From: Bacillus sp. HF117_J1_D
GTDB taxonomy: Bacteria > Bacillota > Bacilli > Bacillales > Bacillaceae_C
Reading direction: 5' to 3'
Assembly: GCA_009928435.1 (NCBI GenBank)
Contig: JAABNQ010000044.1
Span: 1 to 32,688 of the forward strand
DNA: 32,688 bases
The translations under genes were made by a program, and so were the position numbers. The notes under the pieces were generated by a model. The model saw nothing but the letters and a program-made list of their open reading frames with translations, had not been told where the DNA came from and made no database searches. This document shows, piece after piece, positions 16,615 through 27,096 of this stretch (the first letter of the stretch is position 1; every line of letters begins with the position of its first letter).

Positions 16615-16650
16615 CCCGGACAGCCTTGGCTGGACCGGGTTTGTTTATTG
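16613..16650 (+). terminator. Terminator of the yvlB-yvlD operon
   Basis: AACCCGG (16613-16619) pairs with CCGGGTT (16635-16641), with an inner CAGCC/GGCTG helix, then TTGTTTATT. Confidence 0.88.
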
Positions 16651-16735
16651 GCTCCCCGCAATTCCGTAATAACGGCCCTCTCCTTGCTCTTCAAAGACAA
16701 AATTTCTTGAAAAGTGGAGTTTATTGAGCAGAAAA

Positions 16736-16744
16736 TGCTAAAAT
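16736..16744 (+). promoter_or_regulatory. Extended -10 promoter for hprK
   Basis: TGCTAAAAT is an extended -10 element (TGnTAnnnT) about 70 bases before hprK. No good -35 is visible at 17 bases. Confidence 0.45.
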
Positions 16745-16813
16745 AGACAAGGTGAAGTTTTTTGTGTAAAATCCAAATTTCATAGAAAGAGGTTTGGATA
16801 AGGAGGGATTCCG

Positions 16814-17749
16814 ATGGCGAAAGTTCGTACGGAAGATATCATCAAAGAATTCGATTTGGAGTTGGTCAGTGGTGAGGAAGGGATTCACAGACCGATAACG
16901 ACTAGTGATATTTCCCGGCCCGGGTTGGAGATTGCTGGTTTTTTTCATTATTATCCAGCCGAGCGTGTGCAGCTTTTGGGGCGTACGGAAGTAAAATTTA
17001 CGGAAATGCTCATGGCAGGCGAAAGAAGATACCGCATGGAGCAGCTTTGCACTGATTCGACTCCATGCATTATTATAACGGGTGGAATGGACATACCCGA
17101 AGAATTGATTGAAGTATCTGAACGACATTCGGTTCCGGTTTTGAGGACAGAGATGAAGACAACCGGTTTTTTAAGCCGGCTTACTTATTATCTGGAAAAC
17201 AAGCTGGCCCCGACAACGGCTGTTCATGGGGTGCTTGTCGAGATATATGGAGTTGGTGTTCTGATCACCGGACAAAGTGGCGTGGGGAAAAGTGAAACAG
17301 CGCTTGCGCTTATTGAAAGGGGTCACAGGCTTGTTGCGGATGACTGTGTAGAAATTCGCCAAGTCGATATGGACAGACTTGTCGGGACTTCACCGGAGCT
17401 ACTCGAGCATTTGCTGGAGATACGCGGATTGGGTATCATCAATGTGATGACACTGTTTGGAGCGGGTGCTGTTCGTCCATATAAAAGAATTACATTGACG
17501 ATCCATTTAGAATTCTGGGATGGTGAAAAGCAGTATGACCGTCTCGGACTTGATGAAGAAACAATCAAAATCTTTGATACGGAAATTACAAAATTGACAA
17601 TACCTGTAAGACCAGGGCGGAATCTCGCAGTCATTATCGAAGTGGCAGCGATGAATTTCCGATTGAAAAGAATGGGAATGAATGCAGCTGAGGAGTTTGC
17701 TGGCAGGCTTTCTGACGTAATTACAGAAGAAGAGAGTCAATTTGATTAA
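16814..17749 (+). CDS. hprK: HPr kinase/phosphorylase
   Basis: Bifunctional sensor enzyme of carbon catabolite repression, 311 aa. It phosphorylates Ser46 of HPr and Crh using ATP or pyrophosphate, and removes the phosphate by phosphorolysis. The N-terminal domain (about 1-128) is followed by the P-loop GQSGVGKS at 153-160, the HPrK capping and catalytic stretch around LVADDCVEI (about 174-182) and the signature [10 protein letters not shown] (about 202-211). The ATG lies behind AAGGAGGG. The partner Crh and the phosphatase PpaX are encoded in the same window. A copy of the structured repeat begins at the stop codon. Confidence 0.97.
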   Translation: MAKVRTEDIIKEFDLELVSGEEGIHRPITTSDISRPGLEIAGFFHYYPAERVQLLGRTEVKFTEMLMAGERRYRMEQLCTDSTPCIIITGGMDIPEELIEVSERHSVPVLRTEMKTTGFLSRLTYYLENKLAPTTAVHGVLVEIYGVGVLITGQSGVGKSETALALIERGHRLVADDCVEIRQVDMDRLVGTSPELLEHLLEIRGLGIINVMTLFGAGAVRPYKRITLTIHLEFWDGEKQYDRLGLDEETIKIFDTEITKLTIPVRPGRNLAVIIEVAAMNFRLKRMGMNAAEEFAGRLSDVITEEESQFD

Positions 17750-17940
17750 CTTCATGAACAGAAGTCTCCCCATTCTGTATGGGGTTAGATGAAATCTCTT
17801 ATTTAGGAAAGTCTAAAACCCAGCAGAATCAAGTTAAAGCTTCCGGCAGATGCCACAGATTGTCAGAGGGAATTGATCGAGCGGTGCTCGATAAAATCTG
17901 GGCGCAAATACGTCCAGGTGAATTTGATAAATTTATTCAT
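17746..17940 (+). repeat. Structured dispersed repeat, copy 2 (between hprK and lgt)
   Basis: About 195 bp aligned to 4807-4998. It starts in the hprK stop (TTAACTT) and ends 12 bases before lgt. The hairpin in domain 2 here is ATCGAGC-GGT-GCTCGAT, where copy 1 has TATCAAGC-AGA-GCTTGATA. An A-T pair is replaced by G-C on both sides, a compensatory change. Other stems are partly degenerate (CAGAA/TTCTG; CAAAT/ATTTG). The middle of domain 1 (about 17780-17820) is the least conserved part. Confidence 0.8.
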
Positions 17941-17952
17941 GGAGTTGAAATT

Positions 17953-18762
17953 ATGGAGCAGGATATTCAACCGCTGAACCCAATTGCTATAGAATTTGGC
18001 CCGTTTTCCGTCCATTGGTATGGGATTATCATTGGGCTGGGCATTGCATTGGCATTATATATTGCGATGCGTGAGGGAAACAAACATCGCCTTGATAAAG
18101 AGACTTTCCCTGATCTGCTCATATGGGCGATCCCTATTTCAATCATTTGCGCCCGCATCTATTACGTGATTTTTCAATGGGATTATTATTCTCAAAACCT
18201 TGGTGACATCATTAAAGTATGGGAGGGCGGTATTGCCATTCATGGCGCTCTGATTGGAGCAGTTGCCACAGCTATCGTCTTCTCCAAATTCAAAGGAATT
18301 TCGTTTTGGAAAATTGCGGACATTGCAGCCCCGAGCCTTATTCTCGGACAGGCGATCGGTCGTTGGGGAAATTTTATGAATCAGGAAGCATATGGTGGTG
18401 AAGTAAGTCGCGCTTTCCTCGAAAACATGCATCTTCCAGAATTTATTATCAATCAGATGTACATAAAAGGCACTTACTATCATCCAACGTTCCTCTATGA
18501 ATCCGTTTGGAACATTGTCGGATTTATCCTGCTGATTTTATTAAGAAAAGTGAATTTACACCGTGGTGAGCTTTTTCTATCCTATGTGATTTTCTATTCA
18601 ATCGGCCGTTTCTTTGTTGAGGGGATGAGGATGGATAGCCTGATGCTGACGAGTAGTTTAAAAATGGCACAGGTCATTTCGCTTGCATTGATAGTCGGTG
18701 CTGTGGTTCTTTGGGTATACCGTAGAAAAGCAGGTTTTGCAAAGGCTCGCTATAATGAATGA
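17953..18762 (+). CDS. lgt: Prolipoprotein diacylglyceryl transferase
   Basis: Membrane enzyme that transfers diacylglycerol from phosphatidylglycerol to the lipobox Cys of prolipoproteins, such as PstS in this window. From ATG 17953 it has 269 aa and about seven membrane segments. The N-terminus HWYGIIIG fits the family, and the Lgt signature [14 protein letters not shown] lies near 136-149. Further blocks are [11 protein letters not shown] and [15 protein letters not shown] lies 9 bases upstream. The frame is open back to an ATG at 17779, but those 58 extra codons come from the upstream repeat and do not look like Lgt. In B. subtilis hprK and lgt are adjacent without such an insertion. Confidence 0.95.
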   Translation: MEQDIQPLNPIAIEFGPFSVHWYGIIIGLGIALALYIAMREGNKHRLDKETFPDLLIWAIPISIICARIYYVIFQWDYYSQNLGDIIKVWEGGIAIHGALIGAVATAIVFSKFKGISFWKIADIAAPSLILGQAIGRWGNFMNQEAYGGEVSRAFLENMHLPEFIINQMYIKGTYYHPTFLYESVWNIVGFILLILLRKVNLHRGELFLSYVIFYSIGRFFVEGMRMDSLMLTSSLKMAQVISLALIVGAVVLWVYRRKAGFAKARYNE

Positions 18763-18792
18763 AGATAACTGCTTAATAGGAGAGAATGTTGA

Positions 18793-19731
18793 TTGTATAA
18801 AACCTCGTTGAAGCAAGGGGCTATGAATGGATTCAAGACAATCTGGACATTAGGTAAGATCATTTTTCCAGTAACCTTGTTTGTTGTCGTGTTGCAGCAC
18901 ACCCCCATATTGGCATGGGTAATTCGGTTGATAGAGCCCATTATGGGAATATTTGGATTGTCCGGAGATGCAGCGATCCCGCTTGTTCTCGGAAATTTCC
19001 TGAATTTGTATGCAGGGATTGCGGGGATTATGTCGTTGGATCTGACAGTTAAAGAGGTTTTTATCATTGCTGTCATGATGTCCTTTTCTCATAATCTGTT
19101 TATTGAATCATCGGTTGCTATGAAGGTTGGAGTACCGTTTTGGTTAATACTTACAGTAAGAATCGGGTTAGCAGTGATTTCTGCTATAACCATTCATCTA
19201 TTTTGGAACGGCGGCCAGGAAATGGCGCAATATGGTATGATTCCTGTGCAAGAAGAGCAGGTGGTAGGCGTTACTGCTATCATCACGCTTGCATTGAAAA
19301 AAGCATTTCTCGGTGTTTTTCAACTCATAGTAATCGTCATGCCACTTATGATCGGAATTCAGCTTTTAAAAGATTATAAATGGCTGGAAGTCTTTTCCCG
19401 CTGGGTAGCTCCATTTACTAGGATGCTCGGGATGAAAGAGAATACATCGACAACGATGGCTTCAGGACTCGTTTTCGGACTTGCTTATGGAGCAGGTGTC
19501 ATGATTCAAACGGTAAAAGAGGACGGTGTAAGCAAAAGAGATGTGACACTCGCGTTTATTTTCCTTGTCGCCTGCCATGCAGTTGTTGAAGACACACTGA
19601 TCTTTGTTCCGCTGGGAATTCCGGTGCTGCCGCTGTTGATCATCAGGCTTCTCACAGCTATTGCCTTGACATGGCTCGTGGCGTCTGTGTGGAGACAAGA
19701 CGATATTGCAGGAGAAGGGAACGTTGCATAA
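18793..19731 (+). CDS. yvoD: Nucleoside recognition (Gate) domain membrane protein, YvoD-like
   Basis: Integral membrane protein of 312 aa with about eight hydrophobic segments and two Gate-type repeats (around 35-130 and 180-290). Visible family features are GNFLNLYAGIAG, MSFSHNLFIESSVAMKVG and FLVACHAVVEDTLIFVPLG, with conserved His and Glu in the membrane. Substrate and direction of transport are unknown. The TTG start has AGGAG ten bases upstream. Position between lgt and ppaX matches B. subtilis yvoD. The stop overlaps the ppaX start (TAATG). Confidence 0.85.
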   Translation: MYKTSLKQGAMNGFKTIWTLGKIIFPVTLFVVVLQHTPILAWVIRLIEPIMGIFGLSGDAAIPLVLGNFLNLYAGIAGIMSLDLTVKEVFIIAVMMSFSHNLFIESSVAMKVGVPFWLILTVRIGLAVISAITIHLFWNGGQEMAQYGMIPVQEEQVVGVTAIITLALKKAFLGVFQLIVIVMPLMIGIQLLKDYKWLEVFSRWVAPFTRMLGMKENTSTTMASGLVFGLAYGAGVMIQTVKEDGVSKRDVTLAFIFLVACHAVVEDTLIFVPLGIPVLPLLIIRLLTAIALTWLVASVWRQDDIAGEGNVA

Positions 19732-20381
19732 TGACTAAAATTAACACATTGTTATTTGATCTGGATGGAACTCTTCTTGATACGAATGAATTGATTATTA
19801 CCTCCTACTTGCATGTTTTTGAGCAATTTTATCCCGGAAGGTTTTCTCGCGAGGACGTTCTCCCGTTTCTGGGGCCGCCGCTGACGGATGCCTTTGCAAG
19901 TGTGGATCCTGAAAAGGCGGATGAAATGGTTGATATTTATCGCAAGTTTAATATGGAAAAGCATGACATGCTTGTACATGAGTTTGAAGGCGTCTATGAG
20001 ACGATACGGACGCTGCATGAAAATGACTTTAAAATGGCAATCGTGTCAACGAAGATTAGAAAAACTGTTTTAAAGGGGCTTGCACTTACGAATTTGGATG
20101 AGTTTTTTGATGTCATCGTTACACTTGATGAGGTAGAAAAAGCGAAGCCGGATCCGGAGCCGCTTGAAAAAGCACTTGCTGCACTTGGATCAAAGCCTGG
20201 AGAAGCAATGATGATCGGTGACAATTATCATGATATTTTAGGCGGGAAAAATGCTGGCACTTATACATGTGGAGTGGCTTGGTCTGTGAAAGGGGAGGAC
20301 TTTTTAAAGGGGTACAACCCGGATTTTATGCTTAAGAAGATGTCCGATCTTCTCGATATTGTCGGAGTGGGGAGCAAATGA
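19731..20381 (+). CDS. ppaX: Pyrophosphatase PpaX (HAD family)
   Basis: Cytoplasmic HAD phosphatase of 216 aa, the same length as the B. subtilis enzyme that hydrolyses the pyrophosphate released by HprK when it dephosphorylates P-Ser-HPr. Motif I is LLFDLDGTLLDT with nucleophile Asp10 and Asp12. A helical cap follows, then motif II AIVSTKIRKT, a Lys in KAKPDPEPL and motif IV MIGDNYHDI. The true start is ATG 19731, overlapping the yvoD stop and preceded by AAGGGA. The frame is open upstream to 19671. It overlaps the next gene by four bases (ATGA). Confidence 0.93.
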   Translation: MTKINTLLFDLDGTLLDTNELIITSYLHVFEQFYPGRFSREDVLPFLGPPLTDAFASVDPEKADEMVDIYRKFNMEKHDMLVHEFEGVYETIRTLHENDFKMAIVSTKIRKTVLKGLALTNLDEFFDVIVTLDEVEKAKPDPEPLEKALAALGSKPGEAMMIGDNYHDILGGKNAGTYTCGVAWSVKGEDFLKGYNPDFMLKKMSDLLDIVGVGSK

Positions 20382-20908
20382 GAAGGACGGAACGGTTTTC
20401 CGTTGAGGGAGCCAATTCTTTATGGCATATATATAAAACTGTCTCTTTCTGGAAAGTCATGCGGAATTTCATTATCATCCAGGCAGCAAGATACACCCCT
20501 TTTTTAACTGTGAAAAATTGGATGTATCGTGTGTTCCTGAACATGTCAGTTGGGAAGAAAACCTCCTTTGCTCTGATGGTTATGCCGGATATTATGTTTC
20601 CTGAAAAAATCTCTGTCGGAGCTAACACAGTCATTGGCTATAATACGACGATCCTTGCGCATGAGTACTTGATCAAGGAATACAGACTGGGACCTGTCGT
20701 CATAGGGGATAACGTTCTGATCGGTGCGAATACGACGATTCTCCCAGGAGTTGAGATTGGTGATGAGGCGGTGGTTTCCGCTGGCACCCTCGTACATAAG
20801 GATGTTCCGGCAGGGGCATTTGTCGGCGGAAATCCAATGAAAATCATTTATACAAAAGAGGAAATGGATGAACGGCGTAAGGCCGATTCTTTTTATCCGA
20901 ATGAATGA
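20378..20908 (+). CDS. yvoF: Hexapeptide-repeat acyltransferase, YvoF-like
   Basis: Left-handed beta-helix O-acetyltransferase-like protein of 176 aa. After a helical N-terminal ~60 residues come imperfect hexapeptide repeats (VGANTVIG, VVIGDNVLIGANTTILPGVE, IGDEAVVSAGTLV), a conserved His in AHEY and VHKDV, and the closing GNPMKIIY loop, as in the LacA/VatD/NodL group. The acyl acceptor is unknown. It starts inside the ppaX stop (ATGA overlap) and is the last gene of the hprK-lgt-yvoD-ppaX-yvoF cluster. Confidence 0.85.
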   Translation: MRRTERFSVEGANSLWHIYKTVSFWKVMRNFIIIQAARYTPFLTVKNWMYRVFLNMSVGKKTSFALMVMPDIMFPEKISVGANTVIGYNTTILAHEYLIKEYRLGPVVIGDNVLIGANTTILPGVEIGDEAVVSAGTLVHKDVPAGAFVGGNPMKIIYTKEEMDERRKADSFYPNE

Positions 20909-20931
20909 CCCTTTTTTAAGGGTCATTTTTT
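20904..20931 (+). terminator. Terminator after yvoF
   Basis: A 10-bp stem AATGACCCTT / AAGGGTCATT with loop TTTT is followed by TTTT. It overlaps the yvoF stop codon and ends the hprK cluster. Confidence 0.92.
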
Positions 20932-21025
20932 GATTGAAAAATTGATTTTACAATTAAATGATTAGTTGTACGTTCTATGAGGTCTGCATTTGACGTGCGA
21001 ATTTGAGCGTTTCCCTTTTTGGCGA

Positions 21026-21054
21026 TTTAAACAGACAAACTTGTATGGTATACT
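21026..21054 (+). promoter_or_regulatory. SigA promoter for yvcD
   Basis: TTTAAA (21026-21031), a 17-base spacer and TATACT (21049-21054) with an extended TG one base before. It is about 40 bases before the gene start. Confidence 0.6.
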
Positions 21055-21094
21055 ACAAAAAGCGACAAAGGACGATAGCAACGGAGGAAACACG

Positions 21095-22606
21095 ATGTCC
21101 AGATACTCGAAAAAGAGACAAAATCAGGCGAAAATCTATACTTTTTTGCCGACAGGAGATTACTATTTTCATAAAGGGCTCCAGTCATACGATCGCTTTG
21201 ATTTTACTAATGCTAAAAAGTACTTACAGAGAGCTTTAGAGCTGGAACCGTTGGAGCCGATGATTGCTTGCCAGCTAGCTCTTGTCCACACCGAGACAGG
21301 AGACTATGAAAAATCCAATCAGCTCTTGCTTATGACTTTAAATGAACTAGATGAACGGATGACAGAGTGCTACTATTTTTTGGCAAATAACTATGCTCAT
21401 CTCGGCCTATTAACAGAGGCCTACCGTTATGCCAAGCTTTATTTGGAAAAAGATGAGGTAGGAGAATTTTCAGATGAAGCAGAAGAGCTGCTCGATTGGA
21501 TTGGGTTTAGTGACGAGGATAATCTTTCATTAATGAAAGAGCAGGAGGACCTTCTTCAAATGCAAGAAGAGTCAAAATCTCTGCTGGAAGATGGGAAGTA
21601 TACTGAAGCCGTACAATTGCTCGAGGATATTGTAGAAGCATATCCTGAATTTTGGCCTGCCTATAACAATTTAGCGTTGGCTTATTTTTATGAGGGTGAA
21701 ACGGGCAATGCTTTTTCAATGACGGAAAAAGTCATTGCTCATAACCCGGGCAATCTGCATGCATTATGCAACTTGGCTGTATTTTACTTTTATGAAGATC
21801 AAACAGATGATTTGGACCGTTTGTTGAAAGCGTTGGAGAAAATCAAACCAATCATTCCGGAGCACCGTTATAAATTAGGGGCGACGTTTGCGTTAGCGAA
21901 ACAATATGATTTGGCTTACTTTTGGTTGCGCCATCTCCAAAAGACAGGTTACCAGGGGAACGCCGGTTTTTATTACTGGCTGGCCAAGGCGGCTTATTTT
22001 ACCGGAAATGAGAAAGCGGCAAAAGCGGCTTGGGATCATCTTGTTTTGCTTGAACCCGAGAAGGCTGGCTCTGAACCGTGGAATGAAACTATTGAAGAAG
22101 TGGATAAAAGAAGTCAAGGAGATCGGGCCTTATTAAGCTTGCTTAGAAGCGACAGTATCCCGGAACGGTTGTGTGCGATTTTCTTTATTGCGATTTCTGA
22201 TAGACAGCCAGCGCTGTTGACTCATCCTTCTTTCAAATCGATTGATGAATTTAGTTATCCGGAGAAGCTATATTTAGCAACTGTTCTTCAAGTGGAAAAA
22301 AGGCAAAAGCTTGGGACGGGAATGAGAATCGATAAGGGACATGAAACGGCTTTTGAACTCTACGAAAAGCATAAGGAACATCCAGCTGATGTCTTCGAGC
22401 TGCTCAAAATTTGGTTTGAAATTTTTCAAAACATCATAGAGAGTGATGGGAAATTCGCTAACCCTTCAGCTTATGCAGCCGCTGCGGAGTATGTTTGGAG
22501 CATGCAAAGAAACGATGCAAAGACGCAAAGAGAAATGGCAAAGAAATACGGAATTTCTCCTGCTACATTGCGAAAATATATCACAAAAATAGAACTTTAT
22601 CTTTAA
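21095..22606 (+). CDS. yvcD: TPR-repeat protein YvcD-like with C-terminal helix-turn-helix
   Basis: Soluble protein of 503 aa rich in tetratricopeptide-like helix pairs. The clearest TPR units are at about residues 20-55 (FHKGLQSYDRFDFTNAKKYL), 55-90, 160-195 (LLEDGKYTEAVQLLEDIVEA) and 195-230. The last ~30 residues (QREMAKKYGISPATLRKYIT) look like a DNA-binding-type helix-turn-helix. TPR arrays usually bind other proteins. The target is unknown. ATG 21095 has CGGAGG 8 bases upstream. The in-frame opening at 20990 lies in the promoter. B. subtilis yvcD also lies near trxB. Confidence 0.8.
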   Translation: MSRYSKKRQNQAKIYTFLPTGDYYFHKGLQSYDRFDFTNAKKYLQRALELEPLEPMIACQLALVHTETGDYEKSNQLLLMTLNELDERMTECYYFLANNYAHLGLLTEAYRYAKLYLEKDEVGEFSDEAEELLDWIGFSDEDNLSLMKEQEDLLQMQEESKSLLEDGKYTEAVQLLEDIVEAYPEFWPAYNNLALAYFYEGETGNAFSMTEKVIAHNPGNLHALCNLAVFYFYEDQTDDLDRLLKALEKIKPIIPEHRYKLGATFALAKQYDLAYFWLRHLQKTGYQGNAGFYYWLAKAAYFTGNEKAAKAAWDHLVLLEPEKAGSEPWNETIEEVDKRSQGDRALLSLLRSDSIPERLCAIFFIAISDRQPALLTHPSFKSIDEFSYPEKLYLATVLQVEKRQKLGTGMRIDKGHETAFELYEKHKEHPADVFELLKIWFEIFQNIIESDGKFANPSAYAAAAEYVWSMQRNDAKTQREMAKKYGISPATLRKYITKIELYL

Positions 22607-22618
22607 TTGAGCATATGT

Positions 22619-22648
22619 TTGGACGTACGGTAAATACTTTAATACGAT
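22619..22648 (+). promoter_or_regulatory. Probable promoter of trxB
   Basis: TTGGAC (22619-22624), an 18-base spacer and TACGAT (22643-22648), about 105 bases before trxB. In B. subtilis trxB needs Spx. A specific Spx element cannot be judged here. Confidence 0.45.
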
Positions 22649-22736
22649 ATGAGTGAAGAACTAATTAAAAACATTATAAAGTTAAAATTGTTCTATTGTC
22701 GGAAATCGATAAGGACAAATACTCTTAATTATTTGA

Positions 22737-23699
<963 letters not shown>

Positions 23700-23812
23700 T
23701 AATTGAGAAGCGTAATCACCATTTAATCTGTTTGTAACAGTGTTGCAATGAAATTTGTGTATATTTATTTATGAGATATTGACCCCCTTTTTATACAATA
23801 TCCCTTTTTGAT

Positions 23813-23840
23813 GCACAGGATGATTCCTGTGCTTTTTTTT
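23813..23840 (+). terminator. Terminator of trxB
   Basis: GCACAGGA / TCCTGTGC with loop TGAT, followed by eight T. Confidence 0.95.
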
Positions 23841-23849
23841 ATGGTATAG

Positions 23850-23945
23850 GAAATGATAAAGATCTATGCTTGCGTATAACTTGTTTATCAGATTATGCTG
23901 CGTCCAGCTCCAGCTGCATCGCCTATCGACTAGCAGACTTCACGC
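23850..23945. repeat. Second dispersed repeat family, copy B
   Basis: About 96 bp matching 6057-6146, with conserved arms TGATAAA (23854-23860) and TTTATCA (23884-23890), and a 6-base TGCATC insertion after CCAGCTCCAGC relative to copy A. It sits directly after the trxB terminator, as copy A sits after that of csbA. The remaining gap to 24210 holds one further hairpin and the rapZ promoter region, with no gene. Confidence 0.75.
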
Positions 23946-23967
23946 AGTTTACTAGTGTTTGCCTATT

Positions 23968-23990
23968 AAAGCTGTGAACTTCAGCTTTTC
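23968..23990 (+). terminator. Weak hairpin with T-rich tail
   Basis: AAAGCTG (23968-23974) pairs with CAGCTTT (23982-23988), followed by TCTT. It could end transcription that reads through the repeat. No gene lies between it and the trxB terminator. Confidence 0.4.
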
Positions 23991-24210
23991 TTACGGGATG
24001 ACTGAGACGGTATTTTATGTTATTTTAGCATGGAAACTTTGCCATGGCGCTGTCCTTCTTCAAAGGAAAATAGTATAATGTGTAAAACATCATCTTTTTT
24101 TACAAGTATATTTTAAAACTACGCATAATAGTGAGGAGCGTACAAGCTGCTTTTACATATCATATACATATGTAAAACCCTTGGTTTCAGATTAGAGAGG
24201 ATGAATTTCC

Positions 24211-25104
24211 ATGAATAACGGGTCCATGGAGGATATTCAGTTAGTTATCATTACGGGCATGTCTGGTGCAGGGAAAACGGTAGCTATTCACAGCTTTGAA
24301 GATTTAGGTTTTTTTTGTGTGGATAATTTACCCCCCGCATTAATGCCGAAGTTTCTGGAATTGATGAAGGAATCGGGAAATAAAATGAACAAAGTTGCCC
24401 TTGTGATGGATTTAAGGGGTCGGGAGTTCTTCGATACTCTGCTTAGAGTGATTGATGAACTATCCAATTCCAACTGGGTGACACCGCAAATTTTGTTCCT
24501 TGATGCAGATGATGCAGCGCTTGTTCGCAGATATAAGGAAACGCGCCGTTCGCATCCGCTTGCTCCCCTTGGTCTTCCGCTGGAGGGTATCAAGCAGGAA
24601 CGGGACTTGTTGGAAGAGCTGAAAGGCCGGGCACAGCATATTTACAATACATCTCAGATGAAGCCGAAAGAATTGCGGGAAAAGATCCTTACCGAGTTTT
24701 CCGCAAATAAACAGGCGACCTTTATTGTGAATGTCATGTCATTCGGGTTTAAGCATGGGATTCCCATTGATGCTGATCTCGTCTTTGATGTAAGATTCTT
24801 GCCTAATCCCCACTACATTGATCATATGAGACCGAAAACAGGGTTGGAGAATGAAGTGGCAAATTACGTTCTTAAGTGGAGCGATACACAAAAATTTCTT
24901 GAAAAAGTCACTGACTTGCTTGTATTCATGCTGCCGCATTATAAACGGGAAGGCAAAAGCCAACTCGTAATAGCTATCGGCTGTACAGGCGGACAGCATC
25001 GATCCGTTGCATTGGCGGAATATATTGGGCACACTTTTGAAAATGACTATCATATCCGAATCACACACCGTGATATCAAAAAGAGAAAGGAAATAGCCAG
25101 ATGA
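24211..25104 (+). CDS. rapZ: RNase adapter/nucleotide-binding protein RapZ (YvcJ)
   Basis: Cytoplasmic P-loop protein of 297 aa. Walker A is GMSGAGKT at 16-23, and a Walker B-like stretch is in the [13 protein letters not shown] region (about 62-74). The C-terminal domain has the conserved [16 protein letters not shown] block (about 253-268). In E. coli RapZ controls amino-sugar synthesis by guiding RNase E. In B. subtilis YvcJ is a GTP/ATP-hydrolysing protein linked to competence. GAGAGG lies about 10 bases before the ATG, and a possible -10 TATAAT is at 24074. It overlaps yvcK by four bases (ATGA). The rapZ-yvcK-whiA-crh order is conserved in Bacillales. Confidence 0.95.
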   Translation: MNNGSMEDIQLVIITGMSGAGKTVAIHSFEDLGFFCVDNLPPALMPKFLELMKESGNKMNKVALVMDLRGREFFDTLLRVIDELSNSNWVTPQILFLDADDAALVRRYKETRRSHPLAPLGLPLEGIKQERDLLEELKGRAQHIYNTSQMKPKELREKILTEFSANKQATFIVNVMSFGFKHGIPIDADLVFDVRFLPNPHYIDHMRPKTGLENEVANYVLKWSDTQKFLEKVTDLLVFMLPHYKREGKSQLVIAIGCTGGQHRSVALAEYIGHTFENDYHIRITHRDIKKRKEIAR

Positions 25105-26084
25105 CGGCACTGTCGAAACCTAAAATTGTTGTCATTGGCGGAGGCACCGGCCTTTCTGTTTTATTGAGGGGGCTGAAAAAGTATCCTATTGATATCACGG
25201 CTATTGTGACGGTTGCAGATGATGGAGGCAGCTCGGGTAGACTTAGAACAGAGTTTGAAATTCCGCCGCCTGGAGACATTCGGAATGTTATTGCCGCATT
25301 ATCCGATGCTGAGCCGCTCATCATTGATATGTTCCAACACCGCTTCAATACTTCAAATGAGCTTTCGGGCCATTCATTGGGGAATCTGATTATAGCCGCT
25401 CTGACATCTGTTACTGGCGATTTTGTTCAGGCTGTGAGAGAAATGAGTCGAGTGCTGAATGTTCATGGGAAAGTCCTTCCCGCCGCCAATCAGAGCGTTG
25501 TACTGCATGCGGAAATGGCGGATGGTTCTTTTGTTTCGGGAGAATCTAAAATTCCGGCTGTGGGAAAAGAAATTAAGAAGGTATTTTTGACTCCAGAAGT
25601 GATTAAGCCTCTTCCTGAAACGATTCAGTCGATCTATGAAGCGGATTTGATCGTAATCGGACCGGGGAGCTTATATACGAGCATCCTTCCGAATCTTCTT
25701 GTTCCGGGTCTGGGAGAAGCAGTATGCAATGCAAAGGCATGCAAGGTTTATATTTGTAACCTGATGACCCAGCCAGGTGAAACAACAGGCTTTACAGCAA
25801 GCAGGCATGTGAATGCTCTGTATGATCATATGGACTGCTCTTTTATCGATACGATTCTTGTGAATAATAAAGAGATTCCTCCTGATCTTCAACATCGTTA
25901 TGAGAGAGAAATGGCTATTCCCGTCTATTTCGATGTTGATCGGCTAATTTCTCTTGGGATGGAGGTTGTTCAGGGAGAAATTGCCACCATCGACAAAGGT
26001 TTTATCCGCCATGATACAGAAGCGGTGGCAAACATACTGTACTCATTATTGGGCAGGGATATGAGCCGGATTGCCAGCACTTAG
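25101..26084 (+). CDS. yvcK: Gluconeogenesis factor YvcK (CofD-like)
   Basis: CofD/UPF0052-family protein of 327 aa. The N-terminal Rossmann-like nucleotide-binding loop is [19 protein letters not shown] (about 10-28). The family-specific [14 protein letters not shown] lies near 37-50, PPGDIRNV near 55-62 and [15 protein letters not shown] near 187-201. B. subtilis YvcK binds UDP-sugars and is needed for normal cell shape and growth on gluconeogenic carbon sources. Its start overlaps the rapZ stop, so the two are translationally coupled. Confidence 0.95.
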   Translation: MTALSKPKIVVIGGGTGLSVLLRGLKKYPIDITAIVTVADDGGSSGRLRTEFEIPPPGDIRNVIAALSDAEPLIIDMFQHRFNTSNELSGHSLGNLIIAALTSVTGDFVQAVREMSRVLNVHGKVLPAANQSVVLHAEMADGSFVSGESKIPAVGKEIKKVFLTPEVIKPLPETIQSIYEADLIVIGPGSLYTSILPNLLVPGLGEAVCNAKACKVYICNLMTQPGETTGFTASRHVNALYDHMDCSFIDTILVNNKEIPPDLQHRYEREMAIPVYFDVDRLISLGMEVVQGEIATIDKGFIRHDTEAVANILYSLLGRDMSRIAST

Positions 26085-26108
26085 ACGTTGGTAAAGGAGG
26101 AAGCGACA

Positions 26109-27068
26109 ATGTCTTTTGCCTCGGAAACGAAAAAGGAACTGACAAATATTCCTTTAAAGGATTGCTGCTTAAAGGCGGAGCTTTCAGCGCTGATCAGGAT
26201 GAACGGTTCCTTATCTTTTTCCAACCGTGAATTGATTGTGAATGTTCAAACTGAGAATGCAGCGATCGCGAGGAGGATTTATGTTTTAATCAAAAGGAAA
26301 TATGATGTAGCAGTTGAATTGCTTGTGCGGAAGAAAATGCGTTTAAAGAAAAATAATGTATATATTGTCCGCTTAAAAGAGAATGCTGAGGTCATATTGA
26401 AAGATTTGATGATTCTTGATGACAATTTCATGTCTATACGTGAAATTTCTTCCGCATTGATCAATAAGGAGTGTTGCAAAAGGTCTTATATGCGAGGGGC
26501 TTTCCTTGCAGGAGGGTCAGTCAATAATCCAGAGAGATCATCCTATCATCTTGAGATTTTCTCACTTTATAAAGAGCATAACGAATCGTTATGTGAACTC
26601 ATGAACGAGTATGGGTTGAACAGCAAGACCCTTGAAAGAAAAAACGGTTATATTACCTATTTGAAAGAGGCTGAGAAGATAACCGAATTCTTGAATATTA
26701 TCGGAGCTCACAATGCACTGCTCCGCTTTGAGGATGTTCGGATAGTCCGGGATATGCGTAATTCAGTCAATAGGCTGGTCAACTGTGAAACTGCCAACTT
26801 GAATAAGACAATCGGCGCGGCTCTGAGACAAGTTGAAAATATCCGTTTCATCCAGGAGACTGTCGGGCTTGAGTATTTGCCGGAGAGACTCCGGGAAATC
26901 GCAGAGCTTAGGATGACCCATCAAGATGTTACTCTCAAGGAGTTGGGTGAAATGGTGTCAAGTGGACAAATCAGCAAATCAGGCATCAATCATCGCCTGC
27001 GAAAAATTGATGAAATAGCAGATAAGCTTCGCTCAGGCGATCCATCTCTTTTGATTAATAAAAAATAA
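26109..27068 (+). CDS. whiA: DNA-binding protein WhiA
   Basis: Protein of 319 aa. The N-terminal two-thirds is a LAGLIDADG homing-endonuclease-like fold without catalytic function (core segment [20 protein letters not shown]-like, about 130-150), and the C-terminus is a helix-turn-helix ([20 protein letters not shown], about 276-295). WhiA controls sporulation genes in actinomycetes and affects division and chromosome segregation in B. subtilis. AAAGGAGG places the start at ATG 26109. The frame is open seven codons further upstream. Confidence 0.95.
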   Translation: MSFASETKKELTNIPLKDCCLKAELSALIRMNGSLSFSNRELIVNVQTENAAIARRIYVLIKRKYDVAVELLVRKKMRLKKNNVYIVRLKENAEVILKDLMILDDNFMSIREISSALINKECCKRSYMRGAFLAGGSVNNPERSSYHLEIFSLYKEHNESLCELMNEYGLNSKTLERKNGYITYLKEAEKITEFLNIIGAHNALLRFEDVRIVRDMRNSVNRLVNCETANLNKTIGAALRQVENIRFIQETVGLEYLPERLREIAELRMTHQDVTLKELGEMVSSGQISKSGINHRLRKIDEIADKLRSGDPSLLINKK

Positions 27069-27096
27069 GTTTGAGAAAAATGAAGGAGGAAGCAAA

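Noticed and set aside
19671-19730. Extended start of ppaX within yvoD
   Set aside because: The PpaX N-terminus and family length (216 aa) fit ATG 19731, which overlaps the yvoD stop as TAATG.
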